Shown here: positions 1-6,671 of the stretch, piece by piece
Numbering within the stretch: position 1 is the stretch's first letter
How the letters are laid out: each line of letters begins with the position of its first letter
Assembly (NCBI GenBank): GCA_003456055.1
Contig: DMPG01000046.1
Coordinates: 971 to 8,265, forward strand
Length of the DNA: 7,295 bases
Direction: 5' to 3'
DNA from: Bacteroidota bacterium
Lineage (GTDB): Bacteria; Bacteroidota; Ignavibacteria; UBA10030; UBA8401
The notes under the pieces: generated by a model
Seen by the model: the letters and a program-made list of their open reading frames with translations, nothing else
What the model was told of the DNA's origin: nothing
Database searches by the model: none
Made by a program: the position numbers and the translations under genes

Positions 1-161
1 TGTTCTCGTTTTTCCTGAGCGATGGAAATAAGAAGCGGCTTGATCAAGCTGTCGCCGATCTGACGAATGGTGCGTTCGTACAGTGCGATGCTTTCATTCT
101 CCCGTTCAATAAGCCGTTCTACCATTTGGGTAACGGATGAGTACTCTTCTTTCGTTTCCAT
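1..161 (-). CDS. Small helical protein, possibly ferritin-like, N-terminal part only (cut by left edge)
   Basis: The gene starts with ATG at 161 and reads off the left edge; 53 complete codons are visible. The start is supported by a good Shine-Dalgarno (AGAGGA, a few bases upstream) and by its position 17 bases after the stop of the beta-gamma subunit gene, so it is probably the third gene of that operon. The visible protein is charged and helical. Around residues 21-54 it resembles the first helix pair of rubrerythrin/ferritin-like proteins: Glu21 with Tyr28 seven residues later, then IAQEKRE followed by a codon beginning CA (His or Gln). If aligned with the rubrerythrin pattern AxxExxH, the metal-binding Glu is replaced by Lys51, so a normal diiron site is doubtful. 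The fold is inferred from a short fragment and function is unknown. A plain coiled-coil or helical accessory protein is an equal alternative. Confidence 0.6.
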   Translation of the reverse strand, partial: METKEEYSSVTQMVERLIERENESIALYERTIRQIGDSLIKPLLISIAQEKRE

Positions 162-178
162 AAATTCCTCTGAAGATA

Positions 179-1510
179 TTATGACAACAGCGGTAATATT
201 TTACGAACATCATCTTGATACAACAATACTTTTTCTCCGACATGCATTTGAATCGAATCAATCATTGCTTCCAGCGGGATCATCAATTCGTGTGCAATAA
301 ATGCGGCAACAGCGCTGGTTGTTGCGCGCTGCGGGGTGCACAATGAACGAAGCGGCACGCGATACAGTTTTGCCGTCGTTACGATTTCGGGAAGGGAATC
401 TTCCATAATAATGACGGTCTGTTTATTACTGCGGGAAAGAGTTCCATTCACCGTTACTTCTTTTAATCCTTCGGCAGACGAAATGATGACAACATCAGGC
501 ACGTCGATTCCTGTATAATAGATTTCGTCGCTGCTTACAACAACTTCCGACAGTGAGAATCCCGAACCTTGCGTAACAGGATTGTCATTTTTCTGTGTTG
601 CGTGAAGACCGCACAGGATTCCGGCGCGCATCAATAAGTATGAGGATAACTGCACTTTTTCTCCTGCCGTTCCGGCAATTACCCAACGGCGAGTTCCGCG
701 CAGCGAAGAAATATATTTCTGCGTCAACGAATCATTTTTTATTTTCGACGGACGACCCAACACTTTGGATTTGTATTCTTCGCAAAATTCTTTTCGTTTG
801 AATACGGTCGGCAGTGTTGCGGCATTATGCTGATCGGCCATGGTTTGAATTATTTTTCCGTCGATCTTATTCTTCCCGATCGCAAATTCGGTGCAGAGTT
901 CCACAATTTCTACCAACGCAAAACCGGGATGTGCGATCGCATCGGCGATGACGGTTGTCAGATTTTTATCGGTTGCCGAAATGCTGGTCACATATTCCGC
1001 GCCGCAGCTTTTGATCATCGCGCAAATATCCATCGGCGGGACAATATTTCCCTCCGGCGTTGTCGGCGTAATGAATTCCAACGGAGAGAATCCGGAATTT
1101 TGTCCCCCGGTCATTCCATACAACATATTATTGGCAACAAGCACGGTTACATCAACATTCAATAATGCGGCATTGACAATATGAAGCAAGCCGATCGTTG
1201 CGCCGCCGTCGCCAATGACGACGACAGTTTTTAATTTTGAATCGTTCAAAATACCGTCGGCAAGTTCAACGCCGGTTGCAAACGCAGTAGAGCGGCCGTG
1301 TGTTGTATGAAATGTATGCGGAGAAACAAAAAGAGCATCGAGAATTCCAATGCACCCAATGTCACTGACGATACAGACTTTTTTCGGATCGAGTTGAAGC
1401 GACGATAATGCGTTGTCAAGATTGTGAACGTAATGATGGTGTCCGCATCCCTTACAGAACGGGAACGAAACAGAATCTTTTAAAAATGTTGTTGACTGTG
1501 CGGTTGTCAT
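179..1510 (-). CDS. 2-oxoacid:ferredoxin oxidoreductase, fused beta (TPP-binding) and gamma subunits
   Basis: The 443-residue protein carries the thiamine-diphosphate half of a 2-oxoacid:ferredoxin oxidoreductase (2-oxoglutarate or branched-chain 2-oxoacid type), which decarboxylates the acid and passes electrons to an iron-sulfur cluster. Residues 1 to about 240 are the beta domain. FCKGCGH (18-24), Cys53 in SDIGC and Cys206 in VELC supply four cysteines (19, 22, 53, 206) matching the family's [4Fe-4S] ligands. GDGG at 100-103 and NNMLYGMTGGQ at 127-137 form the TPP/Mg site. Residues from about 272 to the end resemble the gamma subunit (IAGTAGEKVQ at 278-287, then QGSGFSLSEV), usually a separate gene or fused elsewhere. 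The start overlaps the alpha stop as ATGA and has a GGAGAG sequence 9 bases upstream, so translation is probably coupled. The substrate cannot be fixed from sequence alone; korB- or vorB-like names are both possible. Confidence 0.93.
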   Translation of the reverse strand: MTTAQSTTFLKDSVSFPFCKGCGHHHYVHNLDNALSSLQLDPKKVCIVSDIGCIGILDALFVSPHTFHTTHGRSTAFATGVELADGILNDSKLKTVVVIGDGGATIGLLHIVNAALLNVDVTVLVANNMLYGMTGGQNSGFSPLEFITPTTPEGNIVPPMDICAMIKSCGAEYVTSISATDKNLTTVIADAIAHPGFALVEIVELCTEFAIGKNKIDGKIIQTMADQHNAATLPTVFKRKEFCEEYKSKVLGRPSKIKNDSLTQKYISSLRGTRRWVIAGTAGEKVQLSSYLLMRAGILCGLHATQKNDNPVTQGSGFSLSEVVVSSDEIYYTGIDVPDVVIISSAEGLKEVTVNGTLSRSNKQTVIIMEDSLPEIVTTAKLYRVPLRSLCTPQRATTSAVAAFIAHELMIPLEAMIDSIQMHVGEKVLLYQDDVRKILPLLS

Positions 1511-2637
1511 AATATTATGCTCTCCAGAATATCGTTTGGGGTGATCATTGTACCGAGCGAGTTGATTCCGATAACCGTTGTATCGGTGAACAAATGCTGA
1601 ATGACCGATCGATATTGTCCTGTAAGATTTTCTTCTGCAACAAAAACGGTGTGAACTCCGCGAGCAGCTTTTTTCAAAAGTATTTCAGGAATTGGAAAGA
1701 GCGAAATTACATTCACCAATCGCACGCGCATACCCTGCTCGCGTGCCCGCTTCACCGCTTCGCGTGCAGTTCGTGCGGTGATCCCGAAACTGATGATCAG
1801 GATATCTGCATTCGGATCGTCATCCGTTTTGATGAACGCCATTTCTTCTGCGCGCGATGTGATCTTTGTTTGAAGATGGCGAAGGACTTCGATCGTTTCA
1901 GGGGAATTTTTTTGCAACGATCCCTTTTTATCGTGCGCTGATCCAGTGATTGTTGTTTTGTGTTCGCCGCCGACAGGAGAGAAAAGGGGAACATCCGATG
2001 ATGTTTTGAAATCGTATGTCTTGAATCCGTTCGCACTACCGCTGTCCGGTTGCTTTCGATAATTGATTGGGGAAGAAACGAGTGAATCAAAATCTACATC
2101 TTCGGACATCATTCCAATTTCCTTATCGGAAAGCACAATGACCGGTGTTCGAAGTTCTTCCGCCCAGAACATTGCTAGCGATGTCACTTCAAAACATTCC
2201 TCTGCTGTGCTCGGTGCAAATATTGGAATCGTATACGCGCCCGATGTGCAATATTCTGTCAACAAAATATCTCCCTGTGCACCTTGTGTGGCGCCGCCGG
2301 TGCTCGGTCCGAGCCGCTGAACGACTGCAATGACTACAGGAAGTTCTGTCATCAATGCGTATTGAACAGTTTCGATCATCAATGACCAGCCGGGACCTGA
2401 TGTCGCGGTCATCGCTTTTGCGCCTCGCGCAGACGCGCCAATGCAATATGCGAGGGCAGAGATCTCATCCGGCGAACTGATCGCAACGCCGTTATGTTTG
2501 GGAAGTTCTTCGATCATCGATTTATAGATTCCCGATGCGGGAGTGATCGGATATCCGGCAAAGAATTGGCAGCCGGCATGCAATGCACCTTCGGCAATCA
2601 TTTGATTACCGGTGCGTATTTTGATTGATGTGCTCAT
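1507..2637 (-). CDS. 2-oxoacid:ferredoxin oxidoreductase, alpha subunit (KorA/VorA type)
   Basis: This 376-residue protein is the pyrimidine-binding partner of the beta-gamma subunit encoded immediately downstream. Together they would catalyse 2-oxoacid + CoA + oxidised ferredoxin to acyl-CoA + CO2 + reduced ferredoxin, in the cytoplasm. Family motifs are in order: GYPITPAS at 28-35, TATSGPGWSLM at 77-87, QRLGPSTGGATQGAQGDI at 107-124 and LSDKEIG at 169-175. A linker with TGSAHDKKG (231-239) is followed by domain II, with ISFGITARTAREA (282-294) and a late EENLTGQ (335-341). Length and domain order are normal for stand-alone alpha subunits. The GGATQGAQGD segment differs from the GLPTKTEQ-like version I associate with many 2-oxoglutarate enzymes, so the substrate is left open. 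The gene leads its operon, and no clear Shine-Dalgarno precedes the ATG, only AT-rich sequence. Confidence 0.93.
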   Translation of the reverse strand: MSTSIKIRTGNQMIAEGALHAGCQFFAGYPITPASGIYKSMIEELPKHNGVAISSPDEISALAYCIGASARGAKAMTATSGPGWSLMIETVQYALMTELPVVIAVVQRLGPSTGGATQGAQGDILLTEYCTSGAYTIPIFAPSTAEECFEVTSLAMFWAEELRTPVIVLSDKEIGMMSEDVDFDSLVSSPINYRKQPDSGSANGFKTYDFKTSSDVPLFSPVGGEHKTTITGSAHDKKGSLQKNSPETIEVLRHLQTKITSRAEEMAFIKTDDDPNADILIISFGITARTAREAVKRAREQGMRVRLVNVISLFPIPEILLKKAARGVHTVFVAEENLTGQYRSVIQHLFTDTTVIGINSLGTMITPNDILESIIL

Positions 2638-2857
2638 AAATTCATTTTCATAAGTTATTTACATCAACAAGTATCAAAAACCGTGCTATGAGTTTATGAT
2701 AGTTTTCCTTTGAAAAAAACGAATTTTGAGGGAAAATTTATTGAGGATAGGAAAGCAGAATAAAGATTGCGAAAAGTGGGAAGGTAAATCAGAGAAGAAG
2801 GTATGCTATGAATACATCTGCAAAACAGGATTTATTCATTCAATGGAATAAAAACCA
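2638..2857. other. 220-base intergenic gap between rodA and the oxidoreductase operon
   Basis: No gene is supported here. The gap should hold the 3' end of the rodA transcript and the promoter of the alpha-beta operon, both on the minus strand. On the plus strand 2741-2800 is about 80% purine, so a minus-strand transcript would carry a pyrimidine-rich stretch there. A six-base inverted repeat (TTTTCC 2703-2708, GGAAAA 2731-2736) could form a weak AT-rich hairpin with a long loop, but it is not a convincing terminator. Close to the alpha start on the minus strand, TTTTTG, 17 bases, then TAACTTAT loosely recalls a Bacteroidota-type promoter, but both spacing and match are poor. Confidence 0.5.
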
Positions 2858-4078
2858 TCAATATTCTTTTCTGTTTGCATACACGTTCATCATCAATCCC
2901 GCAACCATCATGTAAGAAACAAGCGACGAACCGCCGTAACTCAAAAATGGAAGCGGAATCCCTATCACGGGCATTAATCCGACTGACATTCCTATATTCA
3001 CAAAGACATGAAATGCAAAGAGGCAAGTGAATCCAATTGCAAGCAGACTTCCAAATTTATTCTTTGCTGTTGATGCAAGATGCACACCATGAAACAACAA
3101 TACTGAAAACAATCCGAGTACCACAATCCCGCCGAGAAGACCAAACTCTTCTCCGGGAACGCAGAAAATAAAATCGGTCCATTGTTTTGGAATGAAGCTT
3201 AACTGCGTTTGTGTTCCACGCATGAATCCTTTTCCAAAAAGGCCGCCGGAACCGATCGCAACCTTTGCCTGAATGACATTGTATCCGGCACCGAGCGGAT
3301 CGTTGTTTGGATCCAGAAATGTTGCGATACGTTTTTGCTGATACAGCGGAAGTTTTTCATATACGATCTGTACAAAAAATCCGATGACAACATTTGCACC
3401 GAATACGATGACTGCAAAGAAACGATTCTCATCGCGAAGCTTATAGAGACCGGCACCAAGGAGAATCAGAACGATCAAGAAGGGAGTAGTGCCAAAGATA
3501 GAAGCCGCAGCAATGAACGCCGGAGCAATGATAATGATAATAAGAAATTTTGATGCACCCGCCCAGTAGAGAACCGGAATGAACATTGCAAGAAAGGTGA
3601 GCGCTGTTCCAAAATCCGGCTGAAGCATGATCAATGCAATCGGAAGCGCCACGATCGCGCTTGTCTTTACAAGATCTTTCAGATCGGTCGCCTTCACGTC
3701 GCTTTGACTTAAGAATGATGCGAGCGCAAGCATTGTGGTGATCTTTACGAACTCCGACGGTTGAATGCCAAGTCCCGCAAAACCAAGCCAGCTTTGAGAA
3801 CCGTATACACGTTTTCCGGCGAACAACACAAGAACCAACAGAGAGAGTGATGCAAAGAAAATAGTAAGTGCATTCCGTTGCAGCCATCGTAAAGGGAGAA
3901 GCATCATTGACAGCATTGCAAAAAGACCAATTACTGCCCACAAAAGCTGTCGATAAAAATCGCGCCCAGCATAGGCATCAAAGGTTGCACTGTATATGGA
4001 AAGCAGTCCAATGCCTGTTAGTGACAGCACACAGAAAAAAATCCTGCGGTCAAAATATTCTTTTAAAAATGAATTCAT
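2858..4078 (-). CDS. rodA: RodA, SEDS-family peptidoglycan glycosyltransferase of the elongasome
   Basis: RodA polymerises lipid II into glycan strands during cell elongation and works as a pair with the class B penicillin-binding protein PBP2, whose gene lies just upstream. The 406-residue protein is almost entirely membrane segments, about ten, beginning at residues 12-30. SEDS landmarks are present: GKRVYGSQSWLGF (88-100) then QPSEF (106-110), QPDFGTAL (153-160), the GKGFMRGTQTQLSF loop (282-295), TDFIF with the catalytic Asp at 302, and LPFLSYGGSSL near the end (376-386). The residue before TDFIF is Trp301-region sequence KQW rather than the HTDFIF of E. coli RodA. Retention of the GTQxxLxF...TDFIF block next to a PBP2 gene favours RodA over FtsW. 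The start at 4078 lacks a Shine-Dalgarno. Eighty bases separate it from mrdA, more than between mrdA and mreD. Confidence 0.96.
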   Translation of the reverse strand: MNSFLKEYFDRRIFFCVLSLTGIGLLSIYSATFDAYAGRDFYRQLLWAVIGLFAMLSMMLLPLRWLQRNALTIFFASLSLLVLVLFAGKRVYGSQSWLGFAGLGIQPSEFVKITTMLALASFLSQSDVKATDLKDLVKTSAIVALPIALIMLQPDFGTALTFLAMFIPVLYWAGASKFLIIIIIAPAFIAAASIFGTTPFLIVLILLGAGLYKLRDENRFFAVIVFGANVVIGFFVQIVYEKLPLYQQKRIATFLDPNNDPLGAGYNVIQAKVAIGSGGLFGKGFMRGTQTQLSFIPKQWTDFIFCVPGEEFGLLGGIVVLGLFSVLLFHGVHLASTAKNKFGSLLAIGFTCLFAFHVFVNIGMSVGLMPVIGIPLPFLSYGGSSLVSYMMVAGLMMNVYANRKEY

Positions 4079-4158
4079 GCTATCATGGTATTAACTGTTA
4101 CACTAAAAAAATTGATCATGCAGTGCTGTTCCTCATAAATTCAATAGTGCGGTAATTC
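4079..4158 (-). other. mrdA-rodA spacer with weak hairpin and T-tract
   Basis: This 80-base spacer lies inside an otherwise tight operon. Read on the minus strand, ATTGA (4141-4145) can pair with TCAAT (4111-4115) around a 25-base loop, and the second arm runs into seven consecutive T residues (4105-4111). That geometry recalls an intrinsic terminator or attenuator, but the stem is short and AT-rich and the loop is long. It could at most reduce read-through into rodA. No convincing promoter for rodA alone was found here. Confidence 0.25.
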
Positions 4159-5985
4159 TCAATTTTCCGCTACCGGTTCTTCGTCAGGAAGATTCGGTTC
4201 CAGCTTCATCGGTCTCTTACTGTATCGGATGATCTCCCCGTACAAAAATTGTTCCATACATAGACCGGCGATCGGTGCGGCGAATGCTCCGCCGTAACCG
4301 ACATTCTCCACTAATACACAGATCGCGATCTTTGGATCCTCGAATGGAGCAAACCCGATGAACCACGCATGAGATTTTCCATGAGGATTTTGCGCCGTTC
4401 CGGTTTTACCCGCAACTTCTATTCCTGGAACGCGTGATGCCGCACCGGTTCCGCCGGGAGCCATAACAACACGCCGCATTCCTTCACGCACAAGTTCCCA
4501 CGTATGATCGGAAAGTGTAACTTCGCGGTGATCCACTTTAACTTCGGAGAATTGTTTCGTTCGTTTATTGTAAGTCCTATTGAGTGCGTGCGGCTGGTAA
4601 AAATTTCCTTTGTTTGCAAGCATTGCAGTATAGTTTGCCAATTGCAGCGGCGTTACGCCGACTTCTCCCTGACCAATTCCGAGACTGATGAGATATCCTT
4701 GCGTCCACTTTCCTTTGCCGTGAATCCGGTCATAATAATTTCGGTCGGGCATCAAACCGGAATTTTCTTCGGTGATATCCACCTTCGTTTGTTTTCCGAA
4801 TCCGAATTTTTTTCCCATCTCGCTCCATTCGTCCAGTCCAACCTTCAGCATTAATTGATAAAAAAATACGTTGCATGATCTGTGAATTGCATCAACGACG
4901 TTCACCGTTCCGTGAACGTGTTCGCATTTGAAGATCTTGTTTCCATATCGGAACGATCCCGGGCATGTTACCTTCCAATTTTCGTCGATGATTTTTTTAT
5001 CAAGTGCAGTAAGCGCAAGAAGCATTTTAAATGTTGAACCCGGCGGATACCGTGTGAGTGTTGCGCGATTGTATAAAGGGATTCCTTCGTCGGTGTTCAA
5101 TGCACGCCACACATCCGGCGGAGTTGTTCCGCTAAAGATGGAAAGATCATAATCCGGTTTGCTGACGAGTGCGATGATTCCGCCATTGCGCGGATCGATA
5201 GCAATGACCGCACCTCGTCTGCCGTTCAACAACGATTCTGCCATTGCCTGCACGTCACCATCAATTGCAAGATGAAGATCGACACCGTCAACAGGAAGAA
5301 TATCATGTTTACCATTGTCGAACGTTCCGATGATCTGTCCTTTTGCGTTCTGTGAGATGAACTCCCATCCTTTTTCACCGCGAAGCAGTTGTTCGTATTT
5401 TGCTTCAATTCCCGTGCTGCCGATGATGTCGGCGGGTTGATAATAATCTTTTTGTTTCTCCAACTGTACATCAGAAATCTCTTTTGCATAACCGAACAAA
5501 TGACTTCCATGCGCGGCGGCGGGGTAAAACCGTTTTGATTCCATCTGGATCTCTACGCCGTATAACTTATCCTTATGTTCTTCGAGCATAGAAAGTTCAG
5601 CGAACGAAATATCACGTTTGATGCGGGTTGGTATGAATGCATTGTACTTTCGTCCGAGACGGATCTTTTCCAGTATCATTTCTTCCGGCATCGAAAGGAT
5701 TGTCGTTAACAGGGGAAGATTTTTTTTGTCAAAATCCACCGGCGTAAGCATAACACTATAGGAAGGACGGTTGTCAATGAGTAGTTTTCCTTTTCGGTCG
5801 TACACATACCCGCGGATAGCAACCTTGGGAACATTACGGATGGAATTTTCTTCTGCTTCTTTTCCGTACAGTTCTGCATTGAGATATTGAAGTTGGAATA
5901 ATCGAAGAAACAGAATTGCAAACCCCGCAGCAAGTACAATGCGAACAATGAAACGTCGATCTGCAGAGCCAAAATCATCAATCAT
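4159..5985 (-). CDS. mrdA: Penicillin-binding protein 2 (class B transpeptidase of the elongasome)
   Basis: PBP2 cross-links new peptidoglycan during lateral growth and activates RodA. The 608-residue protein has a short cytoplasmic N terminus, one membrane anchor (about residues 12-30), a pedestal/dimerisation region (about 45-230, including AIRGYVYDRKGKLL at 56-69 and the IIGSTGIEAKYEQLLRGEKG block at 187-206) and a C-terminal transpeptidase domain. All three active-site motifs are intact: STFK with nucleophile Ser317 and Lys320, SCN at 370-372, and KTGT at 527-530. CPG (341), KCEHVHG (353-359) and Cys371 beside the SxN motif may form a zinc site (see findings). Length is normal for PBP2, and adjacency to rodA and mreD supports PBP2 over the division protein FtsI. 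Only three bases separate the start from the mreD stop, so translation is probably coupled. No clear Shine-Dalgarno is visible. Confidence 0.96.
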   Translation of the reverse strand: MIDDFGSADRRFIVRIVLAAGFAILFLRLFQLQYLNAELYGKEAEENSIRNVPKVAIRGYVYDRKGKLLIDNRPSYSVMLTPVDFDKKNLPLLTTILSMPEEMILEKIRLGRKYNAFIPTRIKRDISFAELSMLEEHKDKLYGVEIQMESKRFYPAAAHGSHLFGYAKEISDVQLEKQKDYYQPADIIGSTGIEAKYEQLLRGEKGWEFISQNAKGQIIGTFDNGKHDILPVDGVDLHLAIDGDVQAMAESLLNGRRGAVIAIDPRNGGIIALVSKPDYDLSIFSGTTPPDVWRALNTDEGIPLYNRATLTRYPPGSTFKMLLALTALDKKIIDENWKVTCPGSFRYGNKIFKCEHVHGTVNVVDAIHRSCNVFFYQLMLKVGLDEWSEMGKKFGFGKQTKVDITEENSGLMPDRNYYDRIHGKGKWTQGYLISLGIGQGEVGVTPLQLANYTAMLANKGNFYQPHALNRTYNKRTKQFSEVKVDHREVTLSDHTWELVREGMRRVVMAPGGTGAASRVPGIEVAGKTGTAQNPHGKSHAWFIGFAPFEDPKIAICVLVENVGYGGAFAAPIAGLCMEQFLYGEIIRYSKRPMKLEPNLPDEEPVAEN

Positions 5986-5988
5986 AGA

Positions 5989-6477
5989 TCATCGAAGCAA
6001 AGGTTTGCGTGAATGAATGAACATCGGAATGGAAGCAACTAATGTTGTGTAGAGCGCAGAGAATATTCCGAATCGAAAGATCGCTGTGAACAATCCAACA
6101 TCGCTTCCCTGAGTGAAAATGATAAAATAAATCAGATTGTGAACGACCGATACAATACCGACAATGATCAAAAACTGATAGTTGGCGAGATTCATCTGAG
6201 TCTTATTCTCATTATAGAAATATCCCGCAAGAAATCCTGCGATCGTTTTTGATAATGCAGACAGTCCAAGAAATTGTCCGCTCACCAGATCCAAGAGCAG
6301 ACCGATTGCGAAGCCATACACAGTCGCAGTAATCTGTCCTTCAGTTATTGCGATATACACGATCCAGATCATCATGATATCCGGAATGATGTTCGCAATG
6401 GATGTAAAATTGACGATGGTCGTTTGCAGCGCAATAAGGAACAACGTTATAATAGCAAGACGTACGTGTTTTGGCAT
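5989..6477 (-). CDS. mreD: MreD, rod-shape-determining membrane protein
   Basis: MreD is a small polytopic inner-membrane protein of the elongasome, acting with MreC, MreB, PBP2 and RodA to maintain rod shape; its molecular role is poorly defined. The 162-residue protein has five or six hydrophobic segments (around 8-25, 29-47, 50-66, 72-88, 100-121 and 128-153) and ends in a basic tail (HSRKPLLR). The most recognisable block is PDIMMIWIVYIAI (32-44), then GFAIGLLLDLVSGQFLGLSAL (55-75) and IAGFLAGYF (79-87), matching the MreD pattern of a conserved Asp in a glycine/leucine-rich helix. Length is typical. The ATG at 6477 was chosen because an in-frame TAA lies about nine codons upstream with no better start between. 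The gene leads the mreD-mrdA-rodA operon; mreB and mreC, the usual upstream partners, are absent. Confidence 0.92.
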   Translation of the reverse strand: MPKHVRLAIITLFLIALQTTIVNFTSIANIIPDIMMIWIVYIAITEGQITATVYGFAIGLLLDLVSGQFLGLSALSKTIAGFLAGYFYNENKTQMNLANYQFLIIVGIVSVVHNLIYFIIFTQGSDVGLFTAIFRFGIFSALYTTLVASIPMFIHSRKPLLR

Positions 6478-6514
6478 TGGAATGACGGGTAACAGAACGG
6501 ATTAAAGATTTTTT

Positions 6515-6546
6515 CTAAATTACTGCAAATTGCATCAAGAAGCAAA
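6515..6546 (-). promoter_or_regulatory. Candidate Bacteroidota-type promoter for mreD-mrdA-rodA
   Basis: On the minus strand TTTG (6543-6546) is followed after 20 bases by TAATTTAG (6515-6522), close to the Bacteroides primary-sigma consensus TTTG, 19-21 bases, TANNTTTG. Transcription would start near 6510, giving a 5' leader of roughly 30-35 bases before the mreD ATG at 6477. The spacing is right, but the -7 element has two mismatches. Confidence 0.4.
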
Positions 6547-6549
6547 AAA

Positions 6550-6569
6550 TAGCACTGTCATAGCGCTGT
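6550..6569. repeat. Two-copy direct repeat, 11-base period, upstream of the mreD promoter candidate
   Basis: TAGCACTGT (6550-6558) and TAGCGCTGT (6561-6569) are identical at eight of nine positions and start 11 bases apart, one helical turn. They lie immediately upstream of the proposed mreD -33 element, where an activator or response regulator could bind. With only two short copies, chance is possible. Confidence 0.35.
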
Positions 6570-6633
6570 TTTTGGAAAAAATTCGAGTTGTTTTAATAGT
6601 GCAGAACATACCGGCGTTTACGTAAAACTGTAC

Positions 6634-6663
6634 TTGCATCTTGCTAGAAGTTTCCTAACTTTA
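6634..6663 (+). promoter_or_regulatory. Candidate Bacteroidota-type promoter for the arginase-family gene
   Basis: TTG (6634-6636) is followed after 19 bases by TAACTTTA (6656-6663), matching TANNTTTG at every defined position except the last. Read as a sigma-70 promoter it is TTGCAT, 16 bases, TAACTT. Either reading puts the transcript start within a few bases of the ATG at 6672, so the message would be leaderless or nearly so, which agrees with the absence of a Shine-Dalgarno. Confidence 0.4.
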
Positions 6664-6671
6664 GCTATCAT

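Larger units (their letters stand above)
6478..6671. other. Divergent intergenic region between mreD and the arginase-family gene
   Basis: This 194-base AT-rich region must contain the start signals for both flanking genes, which are transcribed away from each other. Each strand has a sequence resembling the Bacteroidota promoter (TTTG near -33 and TANNTTTG near -7), and a two-copy 11-base-period direct repeat lies between them. These are listed separately. No small gene was found. Confidence 0.8.

Noticed and set aside
827..1184. Two overlapping plus-strand open frames of about 100 codons opposite the beta-gamma subunit gene.
   Set aside because: They lie wholly antisense to a gene with clear family motifs, and their translations show no recognisable domain.
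2703..2736. Inverted repeat TTTTCC/GGAAAA as a rodA terminator.
   Set aside because: It has a six-base AT-rich stem, a loop of more than 20 bases and no strong T-tract in the right place.
2808..2915. A 35-codon plus-strand open frame preceded by a purine-rich AGAAGG sequence.
   Set aside because: Its last third is antisense to the rodA 3' end, no promoter was found in front of it, and the Shine-Dalgarno-like sequence is part of a general purine-rich tract. The peptide shows no recognisable feature.
3441..3941. A 166-codon open frame on the minus strand within rodA in another frame.
   Set aside because: It overlaps the RodA coding sequence throughout, and its translation is cysteine/serine-rich without a plausible fold, typical of an out-of-frame reading of a membrane protein gene.
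6551..6567. Reading AGCACTGTCATAGCGCT as a palindromic operator.
   Set aside because: The two halves match imperfectly as a palindrome. The same bases are better explained as a direct repeat with an 11-base period.
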